A DNA stretch of 57,880 nucleotides. Source: Candidatus Binatia bacterium (GTDB lineage: Bacteria; Desulfobacterota; Binatia; UBA9968). The position numbers were made by a program, and so were the translations under genes. The notes under the pieces are model-generated. The model was not told the DNA's origin. It ran no database searches and saw only the letters and a list, made by a program, of their open reading frames with translations. The stretch lies in contig DASXUF010000089.1 of NCBI GenBank assembly GCA_036504975.1, forward strand, positions 1 through 57,880. The letters run 5' to 3'. Positions 35,017 through 42,850 of this stretch are shown here, one piece after another. The stretch's first letter is position 1; the number at the start of each line of letters is the position of its first letter.

Positions 35017-35499
35017 TCATGGCGCAGGAGGTGTGGGCGTTGGAGATCCGTACTTACTGTAGGTCCGGTCGATATACGTTCGGATCTCCTTCAAGGGCTT
35101 GCTTTGGTCCATCATTCTCATCACGTCACGCGTGATGTTGATGCAGATGTCTCAGTTGAGGCTCATCCGGTCGAAAATCAGGTTGCCCGGTTTGGAACTT
35201 TCTTTAAGGTAACAAGATGCGTTGCTCGTATGACCGTCGCTGCCGCAACCGCAATAGCAAGGAATGTAGCGGAGGACTTCCTGATTCGCGATAGCAAACC
35301 GATAAGCTTCCCTGATTCTCGGAGAGGCGCGTCTGATATCCGCAGCAAGCACGGACTCCGGGGCTAGCTTGTAGGCGGAGCTGCTTGCCTCACCAGCCCA
35401 TACGAGCGAGAAATCTCCCGCCAACAAAAGTCCCAGTGTCGTGAACCCGTGAACCAGGAAAGCGCGCCTGTCAATTGTATTGCCGGTTCCGGAAATCAC
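35017..35499 (-). CDS. PCYCGC-motif periplasmic protein, candidate selenoprotein (TGA at 35152-35154)
   Basis: Read through one in-frame TGA, the frame encodes 160 residues. A Tat-like signal (DRRAFLVHGFTTLGLLLAG), PCYCGCG (80-86), another Cys (SNASCYL), then NLIFDRMSLN, the TGA at codon 116, DICINI, and a continuous tail KEIRTYIDRTYSKYGSPTPT to a natural TGA. Members of the PCYCGC family have a CxxC at this place, so TGA would replace the first Cys, giving a UxxC motif. A 7-bp hairpin with a CGUGA loop starts 14 nt after the TGA. The frame before and after has coding character. Alternatives are a nonsense mutation or a sequencing error. The start overlaps the stop of the preceding Met-rich SHOCT gene by four bases. 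Confidence 0.68.
35119..35137 (-). promoter_or_regulatory. SECIS-like hairpin in the PCYCGC gene
   Basis: On the coding strand, CATCACG, loop CGTGA, CGTGATG forms a perfect 7-bp stem. The loop begins 21 nt after the TGA at 35152-35154 and contains G at its second position. Bacterial SECIS elements usually have a 3-14 nt apical loop, G in the first two loop positions and a 16-37 nt distance from UGA, so the hairpin fits. Part of the palindrome could also be chance in GC-rich sequence; the base pairing is seen, the function inferred. Confidence 0.6.
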
Positions 35500-35819
35500 T
35501 CGACATCCTTCTTCATTCTTTCAAAGTCGTCTTTGCTAATCTCGCCCTTCGCGTAACGCTTCTTGAGAATGTCGAGCGCGCCATCAGCGTCGCCGGTTTT
35601 GTGAGCCGACATCATCGCGTGGCACTGATCCATCATCTTCATCATGCCCATCATGCCGCCCATGCCCTGCATGCCGCCTTCACCGCCCTTTTGCTCTCCC
35701 ATCATTCCTTGCATCCCCTGCATGGATGAACCCTCTTGCCGCTGGCCACTTTGCTGCGCCAGGGTATTTTCGGAAAGTATCAAGAGAACCACTAATCCCA
35801 TCAACGCGATCGTTTTCAT
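35496..35819 (-). CDS. SHOCT-domain Met-rich secreted protein, copy 2
   Basis: 107 residues from the ATG at 35819, with CAGGAGGGT upstream. Signal segment (MKTIALMGLVVLLILSENTL), a Met/Gly-rich middle (MQGMQGMMGEQKGGEGGMQG) with a lone Cys/His (MMDQCHAMMSAHK), and a C-terminal SHOCT domain (ALDILKKRYAKGEISKDDFE) nearly identical to that of the protein at 39416-39652. Its stop overlaps the PCYCGC gene start by four bases, so the two are translationally coupled. Copper binding is inferred from Met content. Confidence 0.75.
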   Translation of the reverse strand: MKTIALMGLVVLLILSENTLAQQSGQRQEGSSMQGMQGMMGEQKGGEGGMQGMGGMMGMMKMMDQCHAMMSAHKTGDADGALDILKKRYAKGEISKDDFERMKKDVE

Positions 35820-35953
35820 AGCACCCTCCTGTTTTGCCAAAAAGGCGACCGTTTCGCGAAAGAAACTCCTTCGCTTTGCCGCAGAATAGTCAGCCGGGCT
35901 GGCTGTAGACGATAATATTCTCACAGCGTTTTCCCGCCGGTTATTGGGTTCGA

Positions 35954-37099
35954 TCACAAAGCGTGATCAACTCCCTCGTGAAGGAACAGAACGATCATCA
36001 TGATATATCCGATAACAAGACCGAGAAAAAACGTCGCTCCAGCGAGAGCACGGATCGGCAACTCCACAGATCTATTCTTACGGCGCAGACTGAAGTACCG
36101 CAAGGTCCAAATGATCATGAAAGCTAAGACCGTCAAGATCAGAATGTGCTTAGCTCCCATGAACAGCGTATAGCTCCGGCCAAAGCGAATTTGAGATAAG
36201 CCATCAAGATTCCAGAAGTAGGGTGGAAGAAAAAACGGAGTCCAACGGTCCATGCTCACTACTCCGGAGAAAGTCTGAATCAAAACAGCGATCCAGTAAA
36301 CCGATAGAAACCGCGCCGGCAATACTGGACTAAAAACGAGCGCCGTCGCGCTTCCTCCCAACCAGAGCCCAAAACCGAGGAGGTGAACCCACCTTGTCGT
36401 GATATCTATCCACGCAGCGCCGGTTGTGAGAAGCCGAAAGTCGTTCGGAGGCGGCATGTTCTGGTTCGATGCAGTTTGGCCGCGAGGGCCTTCAGGGCCC
36501 ACGACACCGCCTAGCGAGTGAATCGGAGTTGGCCACAGGTCCGCAACTTCGTGATAGAAAAGAACCGTCGCGGTAGCGAAAGCGATGATGATAACGAGAA
36601 CAGACTGCGAGATGAGGAAAAGCTTTCTAAGTTTACTTTTGTCTAGCCGAGAGCAGAGATGAAGCAGGGTGGTTACCAAAGTAATCAGTACCACCAAGAT
36701 GTATAGTCCCAACTTAACTGCCAAGATGATGGTGTAGGTGACTCCGTAGGGAATTTTTTCCAACAGGGGAAGCAAAAGAAGGCTCGGCGTCTCTGGAATC
36801 CCGGCGCTGTATTCCATGTTATAGTTGCCTGTTGCGAGAATCACGAGGACCAGAAACCAAGCTGAATAAAGGAGCTGATCCAACGATGGCTTTGCCTCAA
36901 GGAGGAGAGTACCTGCGGTTAAGCCAAACCAGAGGACAAAGGCCGTAAGGTGCGTCCATTGGATAGTGAGATGAAGCCAGGTAAGCCAACCGGAAAGAAG
37001 TTCAGGATCGACGTGCTGCGGGGCTTCGTGCGCGAGAGCTAAAATAGCAGGGAACAATAAGCTTGCAAGGACCAGCGGAATTGAGATCTTGAAAGTCAA
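35954..37099 (-). CDS. multi-pass membrane protein, CopD-like
   Basis: 381 residues with about nine membrane segments and a signal-like start (VLASLLFPAILALAHEAPQH). His-containing helices (WLHLTIQWTHLTAFVLWFGL, RWVHLLGFGLWLGGSATALV) and a pattern WxHxxGxGxWxGG resemble CopD/PcoD copper-import-type membrane proteins. The start is a TTG at 37099; no ATG is available in frame nearby. The function could be copper uptake or haem-type electron transfer. The next gene downstream in the same direction is the Met-rich SHOCT protein. Confidence 0.65.
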   Translation of the reverse strand: MTFKISIPLVLASLLFPAILALAHEAPQHVDPELLSGWLTWLHLTIQWTHLTAFVLWFGLTAGTLLLEAKPSLDQLLYSAWFLVLVILATGNYNMEYSAGIPETPSLLLLPLLEKIPYGVTYTIILAVKLGLYILVVLITLVTTLLHLCSRLDKSKLRKLFLISQSVLVIIIAFATATVLFYHEVADLWPTPIHSLGGVVGPEGPRGQTASNQNMPPPNDFRLLTTGAAWIDITTRWVHLLGFGLWLGGSATALVFSPVLPARFLSVYWIAVLIQTFSGVVSMDRWTPFFLPPYFWNLDGLSQIRFGRSYTLFMGAKHILILTVLAFMIIWTLRYFSLRRKNRSVELPIRALAGATFFLGLVIGYIMMIVLFLHEGVDHAL

Positions 37100-37191
37100 C
37101 GGTGCAGCAACCTTTTCAAAATGACCTTCAGCCGCGAAGCAGAATTTTTATATCCTTACGCAGGCGTTTCAGTTGGCTGGGCTATAAACCA

Positions 37192-37413
37192 TTACTTTCC
37201 TGATGGTTGGTCTTCCTTTTTTTCTTTCATCATCATCCGCATGATGAGGTACATGCCGACGGGACAGGCGAGCAGTGCCGCAATGCTCAAGAACCCACTT
37301 GCGAGCGCGCCAAGCGATATCCCGAAAAGTGTAATTGCAGCTATCAGGAGCAGCGGCGCCGCACAGCATAGGGCCATCGTGAGCCCGCCCTTGAGCCATC
37401 CTTTCTTTTTCAT
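37192..37413 (-). CDS. small membrane protein with CC motif
   Basis: 73 residues: KGGLTMALCCAAPLLLIAAI opens a first helix with a Cys pair, then a second hydrophobic segment with a Cys (FLSIAALLACPVGMYLIMRM) and a Lys-rich tail. The vicinal Cys pair in a membrane helix is reminiscent of MerT/MerF-type mercury transporters and may bind a soft metal. No family assigned. It lies in an otherwise gene-poor 450-base stretch between the CopD-like gene and the BNR gene; the remaining intergenic parts show nothing recognisable. Confidence 0.6.
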   Translation of the reverse strand: MKKKGWLKGGLTMALCCAAPLLLIAAITLFGISLGALASGFLSIAALLACPVGMYLIMRMMMKEKKEDQPSGK

Positions 37414-37544
37414 TGAGCAGACCGCAGTCTTCTCCGTGGCTCCAACCTCTTGGCGGGTTGGTAATTCCTCGGTTCGTGAAATGTCGTTCGACTAAAACCT
37501 CCTTGGTTTATATTTTACGTCTAGCTGCCACTGTTCTTTCAGCT

Positions 37545-38489
37545 CTATTTCTGCTGTTCCCATTGTGTTCCGCCATCTGCGCTTTTAAATATGGCCCCTT
37601 GCATAGTTGCGGTGTGGATTTCATTCGGTTTTTTCGGATTCACAGCGACCGCGGCCAAATTTTTGAGTTCTTTCCCGACGGGCTTCCACGTCTGGCCCGC
37701 ATCCGTGCTCTTGAAAAGTCCATCTCGCATGGCGACATACATGACCTTTGGATTCGAAAGGTCCGCTGCAAAGCCGTTCACGGTCCCATTGGCGGGCAGA
37801 CCGCCCACCTTCGTCCACCCTCAGAAACAATCCGGACTGCGTTGCAGACCCTCAGCAGTACCGGCATAGAGGAATATTCCTCCCATGCCTGTCGGGATAT
37901 TCACCGACGTCAGCACTTTGACTTCACCGCCGGGCCCATCATCCACACGCGTCCATTTCCCGCCTCCGTTGGCGCTGCGATAGACTCCTTCTCCTTTGTC
38001 TCGCACCAGAGCGTGCACCTTGCCGTCTTTTGGATCGATGGCAAGACCGTGGACATCCGGCCCCCCAAGACCGGTGTTGATCTCTTTCCACGTCGTCCCG
38101 CCGTCTGTGCTCTTGAAGACACCGGCCTCGTGCGTGGCGACGTAAATCGTCTTAGGCTCTTTCGGATCGGGTGTGACAGCCATAACGTCGAAGCCGGATT
38201 GCTTTGCCGATAGCTCCACCTTTTTCCAGGAATGCCCGCCATCTTCGCTGCGAAAAAGACCCGTGTGGGCGCCTAAAAACAAAGTTCGCCCATCAGCATC
38301 TATGGCAAGCGCATGAACGTGCTCAAAACCTTTGCCGTCCTTTTTCCCGCTCATATCCATTTGATGACTATCCCGAGCGGCGGCCGACAGCAGAACCCCC
38401 TGACCTTGAACCTCACCGCTGTTGATTAACCAAAGCATTCCTATCAACAGCCAAAAATAAAATCTTCCTTTCATAACACCTCCGGGCAT
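37545..38489 (-). CDS. BNR/sortilin-repeat protein, candidate selenoprotein (TGA at 37821-37823)
   Basis: Reading through one in-frame TGA gives 314 residues, with signal peptide (MKGRFYFWLLIGMLWLINSG). Blade repeats of the pattern GLFRSEDGGHSWK and GVFKSTDGGTTWKEI occur before the TGA, and the same pattern (GLFKSTDAGQTWKPVG, AIFKSADGGTQWEQ) continues in the same frame after it. TGA lies at codon 223 in RSPDCF-[TGA]-GWTKV, giving a CxU motif. A 7-bp hairpin with loop GGUCU begins 18 nt after the TGA, matching the E. coli fdhF element in loop and spacing (from memory). Both halves keep the repeat pattern across the TGA. Nonsense mutation is the competing explanation. It is followed directly by a diheme cytochrome gene. 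Confidence 0.72.
37791..37809 (-). promoter_or_regulatory. SECIS-like hairpin in the BNR gene, loop GGUCU
   Basis: On the coding strand, GGTGGGC, loop GGTCT, GCCCGCC forms a 7-bp stem with one G-U pair. The loop is separated from the TGA by 18 nt. GGUCU is the apical loop of the SelB-bound E. coli fdhF SECIS (recalled, not looked up), and the spacing is the same there. No bulged U is seen in the stem, unlike fdhF. Confidence 0.68.
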
Positions 38490-38493
38490 TCGA

Positions 38494-39399
38494 TTATTTT
38501 CCCATCCTGTCTTTCATCATTTCTTTCATGTTCCTATCCATCATACCTCCGCCTCGGCCCATCATGCCTTTGCCACCCATCATTCCCGCCATCGCCGCTT
38601 GCATGTCGATCATCATCCCCTGGACTTCTTCGCCCACCAGACCCATCATCCCCCTCGGTTTCTCTTTAGTTGCGATGGAAAGAATGTAGTATACCAACGC
38701 CCACTGCTCTTTTGGCGTGAGCACGTTTGCATAGGAAGGCATGGGAGTTCCGTTCAGGCCGGCACTGATCGTACGATAGAGATCTTCCGGTTCAGGGCCC
38801 GACTTGAAAGGCTTCTGGGTTAGATCCGTCGGCGTTATCGGTTCGCCCCACTCATCCTTCAGTCCCGACGCCGCTGAACCGTCTCCCTTGCCTTCGACCC
38901 CGTGGCATTGCGAACAACCGGCTTCCGTGTAAGTCGATCGGCCAAGCACAACGAGCTGGGGGCTGGGAGACGGCTTCGTCGGGATGAAAATGGGCTCCGA
39001 ACTTTTTTCGTTACTGAACTTGCCGGAGAATTTCTTGAGATACTCGGTGACCGCCCAACGCTCCTTTTCCGAAAGATGAAGCTGCGCCAGCATACTCGTG
39101 CCCCTCACACCGCGAGAAATTGTTCTGAAAATATCTTCATCCAATGGCAGTGAACCCGAAAGCGTAGAACGGAACTTATAAATGCCCGTTGTAAAGTCGC
39201 GGGGCTTTGTCTTTAGTCTGTCGGCCTGCGGTCCCTTCCCATCGCCCTTCTCGCCGTGACACGCGGCGCAGTTCTCCCGATAGATCCTTTCTCCCAGCTT
39301 CACATCAACCTCAGCCTGGACCGCTGCGGTCCCAATGGGGCAAAATTCTTGCACCATAAAGAGTCCCAAAGGTAATGCCGATATTAAAACCTTCTTCAT
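38494..39399 (-). CDS. diheme c-type cytochrome with Met-rich C-terminus
   Basis: 301 residues. Signal-like N-terminus, then two cytochrome c domains with haem sites CAACH (44-48) and CSQCH (162-166), each followed by the G-x-G-D/K pattern typical of this family (GEKGDGKGPQADRLKTKPRD). Pairs of such domains occur in electron carriers to oxidases or nitrite reductases. The last 50 residues are Met/Gly-rich (MMGLVGEEVQGMMIDMQAA and further), a composition shared with other proteins of this cluster. It could serve in copper binding. The gene precedes the BNR gene by five bases in the same direction. Confidence 0.87.
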   Translation of the reverse strand: MKKVLISALPLGLFMVQEFCPIGTAAVQAEVDVKLGERIYRENCAACHGEKGDGKGPQADRLKTKPRDFTTGIYKFRSTLSGSLPLDEDIFRTISRGVRGTSMLAQLHLSEKERWAVTEYLKKFSGKFSNEKSSEPIFIPTKPSPSPQLVVLGRSTYTEAGCSQCHGVEGKGDGSAASGLKDEWGEPITPTDLTQKPFKSGPEPEDLYRTISAGLNGTPMPSYANVLTPKEQWALVYYILSIATKEKPRGMMGLVGEEVQGMMIDMQAAMAGMMGGKGMMGRGGGMMDRNMKEMMKDRMGK

Positions 39400-39415
39400 C
39401 GCCCCTCAGCTAGAG

Positions 39416-39652
39416 TCACTCGATGTCTTTTTTGATCCTTTCAAACTCTTCTTTGCTGATCTCGCCTTTGGCATAGCGCTTTTTGAGGATGTCCAAAGCG
39501 CTCTCTCCACTCCTCGGGATAAAAGGCATTCTCTGACACCACAACCACCTTATCGCGGCCATAACAGCCACAATAAAAAGAAAGATCAGGACTAGGCCGA
39601 GCAGGAAACTGACCACTGCCCAGATCATCATTCCCATCCCATCCATCATCAT
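39416..39652 (-). CDS. SHOCT-domain small membrane protein, copy 3
   Basis: 78 residues: Met-rich start (MMMDGMGMMIWAVVSFLLGL), one membrane helix, and a C-terminal SHOCT domain (ALDILKKRYAKGEISKEEFE). The SHOCT part differs from copy 2 (35496-35819) at only about three positions. It is directly abutted by the TlpA-like gene (stop at 39653). Function is unknown. Confidence 0.72.
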   Translation of the reverse strand: MMMDGMGMMIWAVVSFLLGLVLIFLFIVAVMAAIRWLWCQRMPFIPRSGESALDILKKRYAKGEISKEEFERIKKDIE

Positions 39653-40243
39653 TCAGTCACCGTTACGTTTTTCGTCCAGCAGCCCCTTAAACAAGGCTCT
39701 GGAGTCCTTGCTATCCCACTCTCTGGCACCTATGACCTTGCCCGCAAATTCTCCCTTTCGGTTGATGAAATAGGAAAGCGGGAGAGACCAGGCTCCATAC
39801 TCCTCCGAGACTTTGCCTTCTTTATCCAACAGGACAGTAAACGTAAGGCCAAGCTCATCGAAGAACTTGCGAACCTCTTTTCTGGTCTCTCGAAAATTAA
39901 CAGCCACAACCTCTAAACCCGTCTTCTTAAAATCTCGGTGAAGTTTTTCCATGGCCGGCATTTCCTGACGACAAGGAATGCACCACGTAGCCCAAAAGTT
40001 GAGAAAGACAACTTTGCCCCTGAAACTTTTAAGACCGATACGTTTTCCGGAAAGATCCTCCAGAGTGAAATCGGGAGCTGGAATGCTTTTCTCGGTCTTC
40101 TCGATGCCTAGTTTTTTAAAGTAGTCATCCGCGACAGGACCGGCAGTTTTTTTCTGATGAAAAAAGCCCTCGGCGGAGTTTGCAATCACTAAACCGCAAA
40201 CCGCTAAGGATAAGAAAACCTGCTCGAACGATCTCGCGTCCAT
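39653..40243 (-). CDS. TlpA/ResA-type thiol-disulfide oxidoreductase
   Basis: 196 residues. The N-terminal signal anchor (FLSLAVCGLVIANSAEGFF) precedes a thioredoxin fold with active site WCIPC (87-91) in FLNFWATWCIPCRQEMP and the cis-Pro-like region LPLSYFINRKGEFAGK. Such proteins reduce disulfides in the periplasm, for example on apocytochrome c before haem attachment, consistent with the cytochrome genes just downstream. A ribosome binding site (AAAGGGG) lies before the ATG. Cytochrome maturation or copper-site maturation is the likely role. Confidence 0.88.
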   Translation of the reverse strand: MDARSFEQVFLSLAVCGLVIANSAEGFFHQKKTAGPVADDYFKKLGIEKTEKSIPAPDFTLEDLSGKRIGLKSFRGKVVFLNFWATWCIPCRQEMPAMEKLHRDFKKTGLEVVAVNFRETRKEVRKFFDELGLTFTVLLDKEGKVSEEYGAWSLPLSYFINRKGEFAGKVIGAREWDSKDSRALFKGLLDEKRNGD

Positions 40244-40252
40244 CGAACCCCT

Positions 40253-40456
40253 TTAGGGATCATGGAGCAGGCACTCTCTCTGGTGCTCGCCCTCTTTTTC
40301 GCTCTTCTCTTCCATTTTTGATGGCGGATCTCTCTGCTCCCCCGACTGAGAAGCCAGGGACATTCCTGAAAGAACCAGAAAAGACACTAAAGCCGCCACG
40401 CGATTGCTTTCATCACTTCCTCTGGAAAAAGGATGAATGTCGCTCAGCCTCCTCAC
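40253..40456 (-). CDS. short hypothetical protein, uncertain
   Basis: 67 codons ending TAA nine bases before the TlpA-like ATG. It contains an uncharged hydrophobic segment (VAALVSFLVLSGMSLASQ) that resembles a signal peptide, followed by a hydrophilic Glu/Lys-rich tail with one Cys. The GTG start at 40456 has no clear ribosome binding site. A better-looking AGGAAGTG-ATG just downstream is in another frame, so a small frameshift is possible. Reported because it sits directly ahead of the TlpA gene; it may be spurious. Confidence 0.3.
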   Translation of the reverse strand: MRRLSDIHPFSRGSDESNRVAALVSFLVLSGMSLASQSGEQRDPPSKMEEKSEKEGEHQRECLLHDP

Positions 40457-40512
40457 CAGAAGGCTTGAGAATAAATCAAACTAAACTTCGAGGATCCGAC
40501 CGAGAAGCGAGA

Positions 40513-40884
40513 TCAGAGATTGAGTATGGAATTGAAAAGACGGATGGAAACTTTGTCCGATCGAAAAGGCAATGCTTTTGTGAACTCCCTCCGGCCCGAA
40601 GCGATACCGTTACCGGATAAAGGCATAGAAGTCGCAATCACGGTCAGACCGCTTTTGACAGAATCGCTGGACCCGCGCGCGTCTCGAGAGAGAAATTTGG
40701 AAGAAGAATCAAATCCGCAAAGAAATTGATCGCATCCAGTTATCTCCATCGCGCCGTTGTTCTGTGAACAGCCGGTTACGGTAGCGAGAGACTGGCCAGG
40801 AGCCGCCAGACTGGCGCACCACATTGCGGTCGCAAATATCACTACAAGACCAACCACAAAGAAGTGCTTTGATGCTCGTTTCAC
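40513..40884 (-). CDS. small secreted Cys-containing hypothetical protein, paralogue 3
   Basis: 123 residues from a GTG start. A signal segment (FFVVGLVVIFATAMWCASLA) is followed by a mature part with three Cys (VTGCSQNNGAMEITGCDQFLC). The C-terminal part ends VSIRLFNSILNL, similar to the endings of the proteins at 23055 (IYLALSILRI) and 31543 (LFLSVFRI). I suspect one small family repeated beside the metal/redox operons, but similarity beyond the signal and C-terminus is weak. Role unknown. Confidence 0.45.
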   Translation of the reverse strand: MKRASKHFFVVGLVVIFATAMWCASLAAPGQSLATVTGCSQNNGAMEITGCDQFLCGFDSSSKFLSRDARGSSDSVKSGLTVIATSMPLSGNGIASGRREFTKALPFRSDKVSIRLFNSILNL

Positions 40885-41003
40885 TATCTTTAAATTGCTC
40901 GCTTTTGACGGAAAGTCAATACATCCACGCGATGGCTGGAACGTTATTGCCGGTTCCAGAACTCACCCGGTATGCCTACCACGGCTTCAGTAACGCCGCC
41001 CGA

Positions 41004-42698
41004 TCAAAAGTAAGCTTTCAGTACGTACTGCTGAATCATCCGATGGGTATTGAAGAACGAGCCGTTGAGGGCCATGGCGTGCACCATGATATCGATGAAA
41101 CGGTTGCGCTCGTTGTAAAACATGGGAATGACCACGTGCTCCAACTCGTCGTAGAGAGACGAGGCGTCGTCCGACCGGTCGCCGCCTTCTCCGATAACCC
41201 GGCCGTGGTCGCCGATGGCCCACCCCGTGACCCCTTCGATGCAGCCTTCGATCCACCAGCCGTCCAGAACGCTCAGGCTGGGCACGCCGTTGAGCGCCGC
41301 CTTCATGCCGCTGGTCCCCGAGGCCTCGAGCGGCGGTTGCGGCGTATTCAGCCACACGTCGACGCCGGACGTCATCAGCCTTCCGCGCTCCAAATCGTAA
41401 TCCTCAAGGTAAGCGATCTTTACGTCTTGCCGGAGAATATCTTTAACCTGGAAAATCCTTTGGATGAGCTTCTTGGCGCCGAGATCCTGAGGATGGGCCT
41501 TGCCCGCGTAGACCACCTGGAAAGGCCCCGCCGCCGCTCTGATGGCCTTGAGCTTCCCAAGATCCTGGAAAAGCAGGTCCGCCCTCTTGTAAGTCGCCGC
41601 GCGGCGGCCGAAACCGATCGTCAGGATGTCCTCCTCCATTCCCGCGTCCGTTTCGCGGTTAACATGCTCGAGCAACTGCCGCTTGGCTTCGGCGTGGGCT
41701 TGCCATACTTCTTGCCGGGGAATGGTCAGCGCGTATCTGAGGCTGAAGTTGTCCTGTCTCCAACCGGGGATGTAGCGGTCGTAGAGCTCTTGAAAAGCTT
41801 TCGCGGTCCAGGTCTGCGCATGGACTCCGTTGGTGATCGCGTCGATGTTGTAGCGGGCGAACATCAAGCGCGAGATCTCTCCATGTCTCTTGGCCACGCC
41901 GTTGATGTAGTGAGTCATGTTAAAACCCAGGAAGGTCATGTCGAGCGTGTCGCCGCAGAAAACCAGGTCCTTGATGTCGATCATGGCCTGGAGCCCGCCG
42001 AGGACGCGTTCCGCCAGATCTTTCGGAAACCGATCGTGTCCCGACGGCACGGGGGTATGCGTCGTGAAAACGCACTGCCTTCTCACCGCCTCGATGTCAC
42101 GGTGGGTAATCGTCCGCCGGCCTTCTTTTCTGGCCGCTTCGTCCAACAATTCCAGAACCAGGAGGCTCGCGTGCCCCTCGTTCATATGGAATCGCTCAAT
42201 CTCTTCGTACCCGAGAGCTCTCAGCATTCTCACTCCGCCGATGCCGAGGATGGCTTCCTGGCACAACCGATAATGCTGGCCTCCGCCGTAAAGAAAGTGC
42301 GTGAGCGCTCTATCCCACTCGGAATTCTCCGGCAGGTCGGCATCGAGGAAATAGACCGGCACAACGGCGCCGGCGGCGCCGTGGACCTCCCGCTTCCAAG
42401 CGCAAAGCTGAACGTTCCGCCCTTCGATCGCCACGGACGTCCTCTGCGGCATCTCGGTCAGAAAGTCTTCTACCCGCCAATTCACCGGCTCTTCGATCTG
42501 CCAGCCGCTCGGGTCGATCTTTTGGCGAAAATATCCCCGGCGATAAAGCAATGTGAGCGCAACCACCGGCACCTTGAGATCGGCGGCGGCGCGAATCGTA
42601 TCTCCGGCGAGCACGCCCAGTCCGCCGCTGTAGGTCGGCATCCCGGACTCGATTGCGACCTCCATGGAAAAATAAGCTATCTTACGTTCGTCGTTCAC
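41004..42698 (-). CDS. glgP: alpha-glucan phosphorylase
   Basis: 564 residues. Cleaves alpha-1,4-glucan with phosphate to glucose-1-phosphate in the cytoplasm. The start [20 protein letters not shown] and [18 protein letters not shown] is the usual opening of the short TIGR02094-type phosphorylases, and K466 in [20 protein letters not shown] is the pyridoxal-phosphate lysine. It is shorter than the long glycogen phosphorylases (about 800 residues), as expected for this group. It stands alone; a 150-base gap without genes separates it from fabH. Confidence 0.92.
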   Translation of the reverse strand: MNDERKIAYFSMEVAIESGMPTYSGGLGVLAGDTIRAAADLKVPVVALTLLYRRGYFRQKIDPSGWQIEEPVNWRVEDFLTEMPQRTSVAIEGRNVQLCAWKREVHGAAGAVVPVYFLDADLPENSEWDRALTHFLYGGGQHYRLCQEAILGIGGVRMLRALGYEEIERFHMNEGHASLLVLELLDEAARKEGRRTITHRDIEAVRRQCVFTTHTPVPSGHDRFPKDLAERVLGGLQAMIDIKDLVFCGDTLDMTFLGFNMTHYINGVAKRHGEISRLMFARYNIDAITNGVHAQTWTAKAFQELYDRYIPGWRQDNFSLRYALTIPRQEVWQAHAEAKRQLLEHVNRETDAGMEEDILTIGFGRRAATYKRADLLFQDLGKLKAIRAAAGPFQVVYAGKAHPQDLGAKKLIQRIFQVKDILRQDVKIAYLEDYDLERGRLMTSGVDVWLNTPQPPLEASGTSGMKAALNGVPSLSVLDGWWIEGCIEGVTGWAIGDHGRVIGEGGDRSDDASSLYDELEHVVIPMFYNERNRFIDIMVHAMALNGSFFNTHRMIQQYVLKAYF

Positions 42699-42850
42699 GT
42701 TACGAATCTCCGACGCCTTACCCGCCAGCCTGGGACAAGACGCACGGTGGGTCCTCCGGGTTCATTTCAATGGCGCGAGAATCTAAAAGGAGTCCAGCGA
42801 CGAGGACGTTGCCGCCGCTTGTCTTAAAGGATGATTGGACAACTCGTCGA

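Noticed and set aside
35017..38489. Reassignment of TGA to an amino acid throughout the genome
   Set aside because: Many neighbouring genes end at TGA with overlapping starts (12615, 16490, 43843), so TGA serves as a normal stop; selective recoding at two sites fits better.
40824..42827. A long open frame on the plus strand across the glucan phosphorylase gene
   Set aside because: It is antisense to a well-supported enzyme, shows no recognisable domain, and such long antisense frames are common in GC-rich genes. Similar antisense frames over fabF/fabH (42653-45120) and the Cache kinase (50529-51845) were rejected for the same reason.
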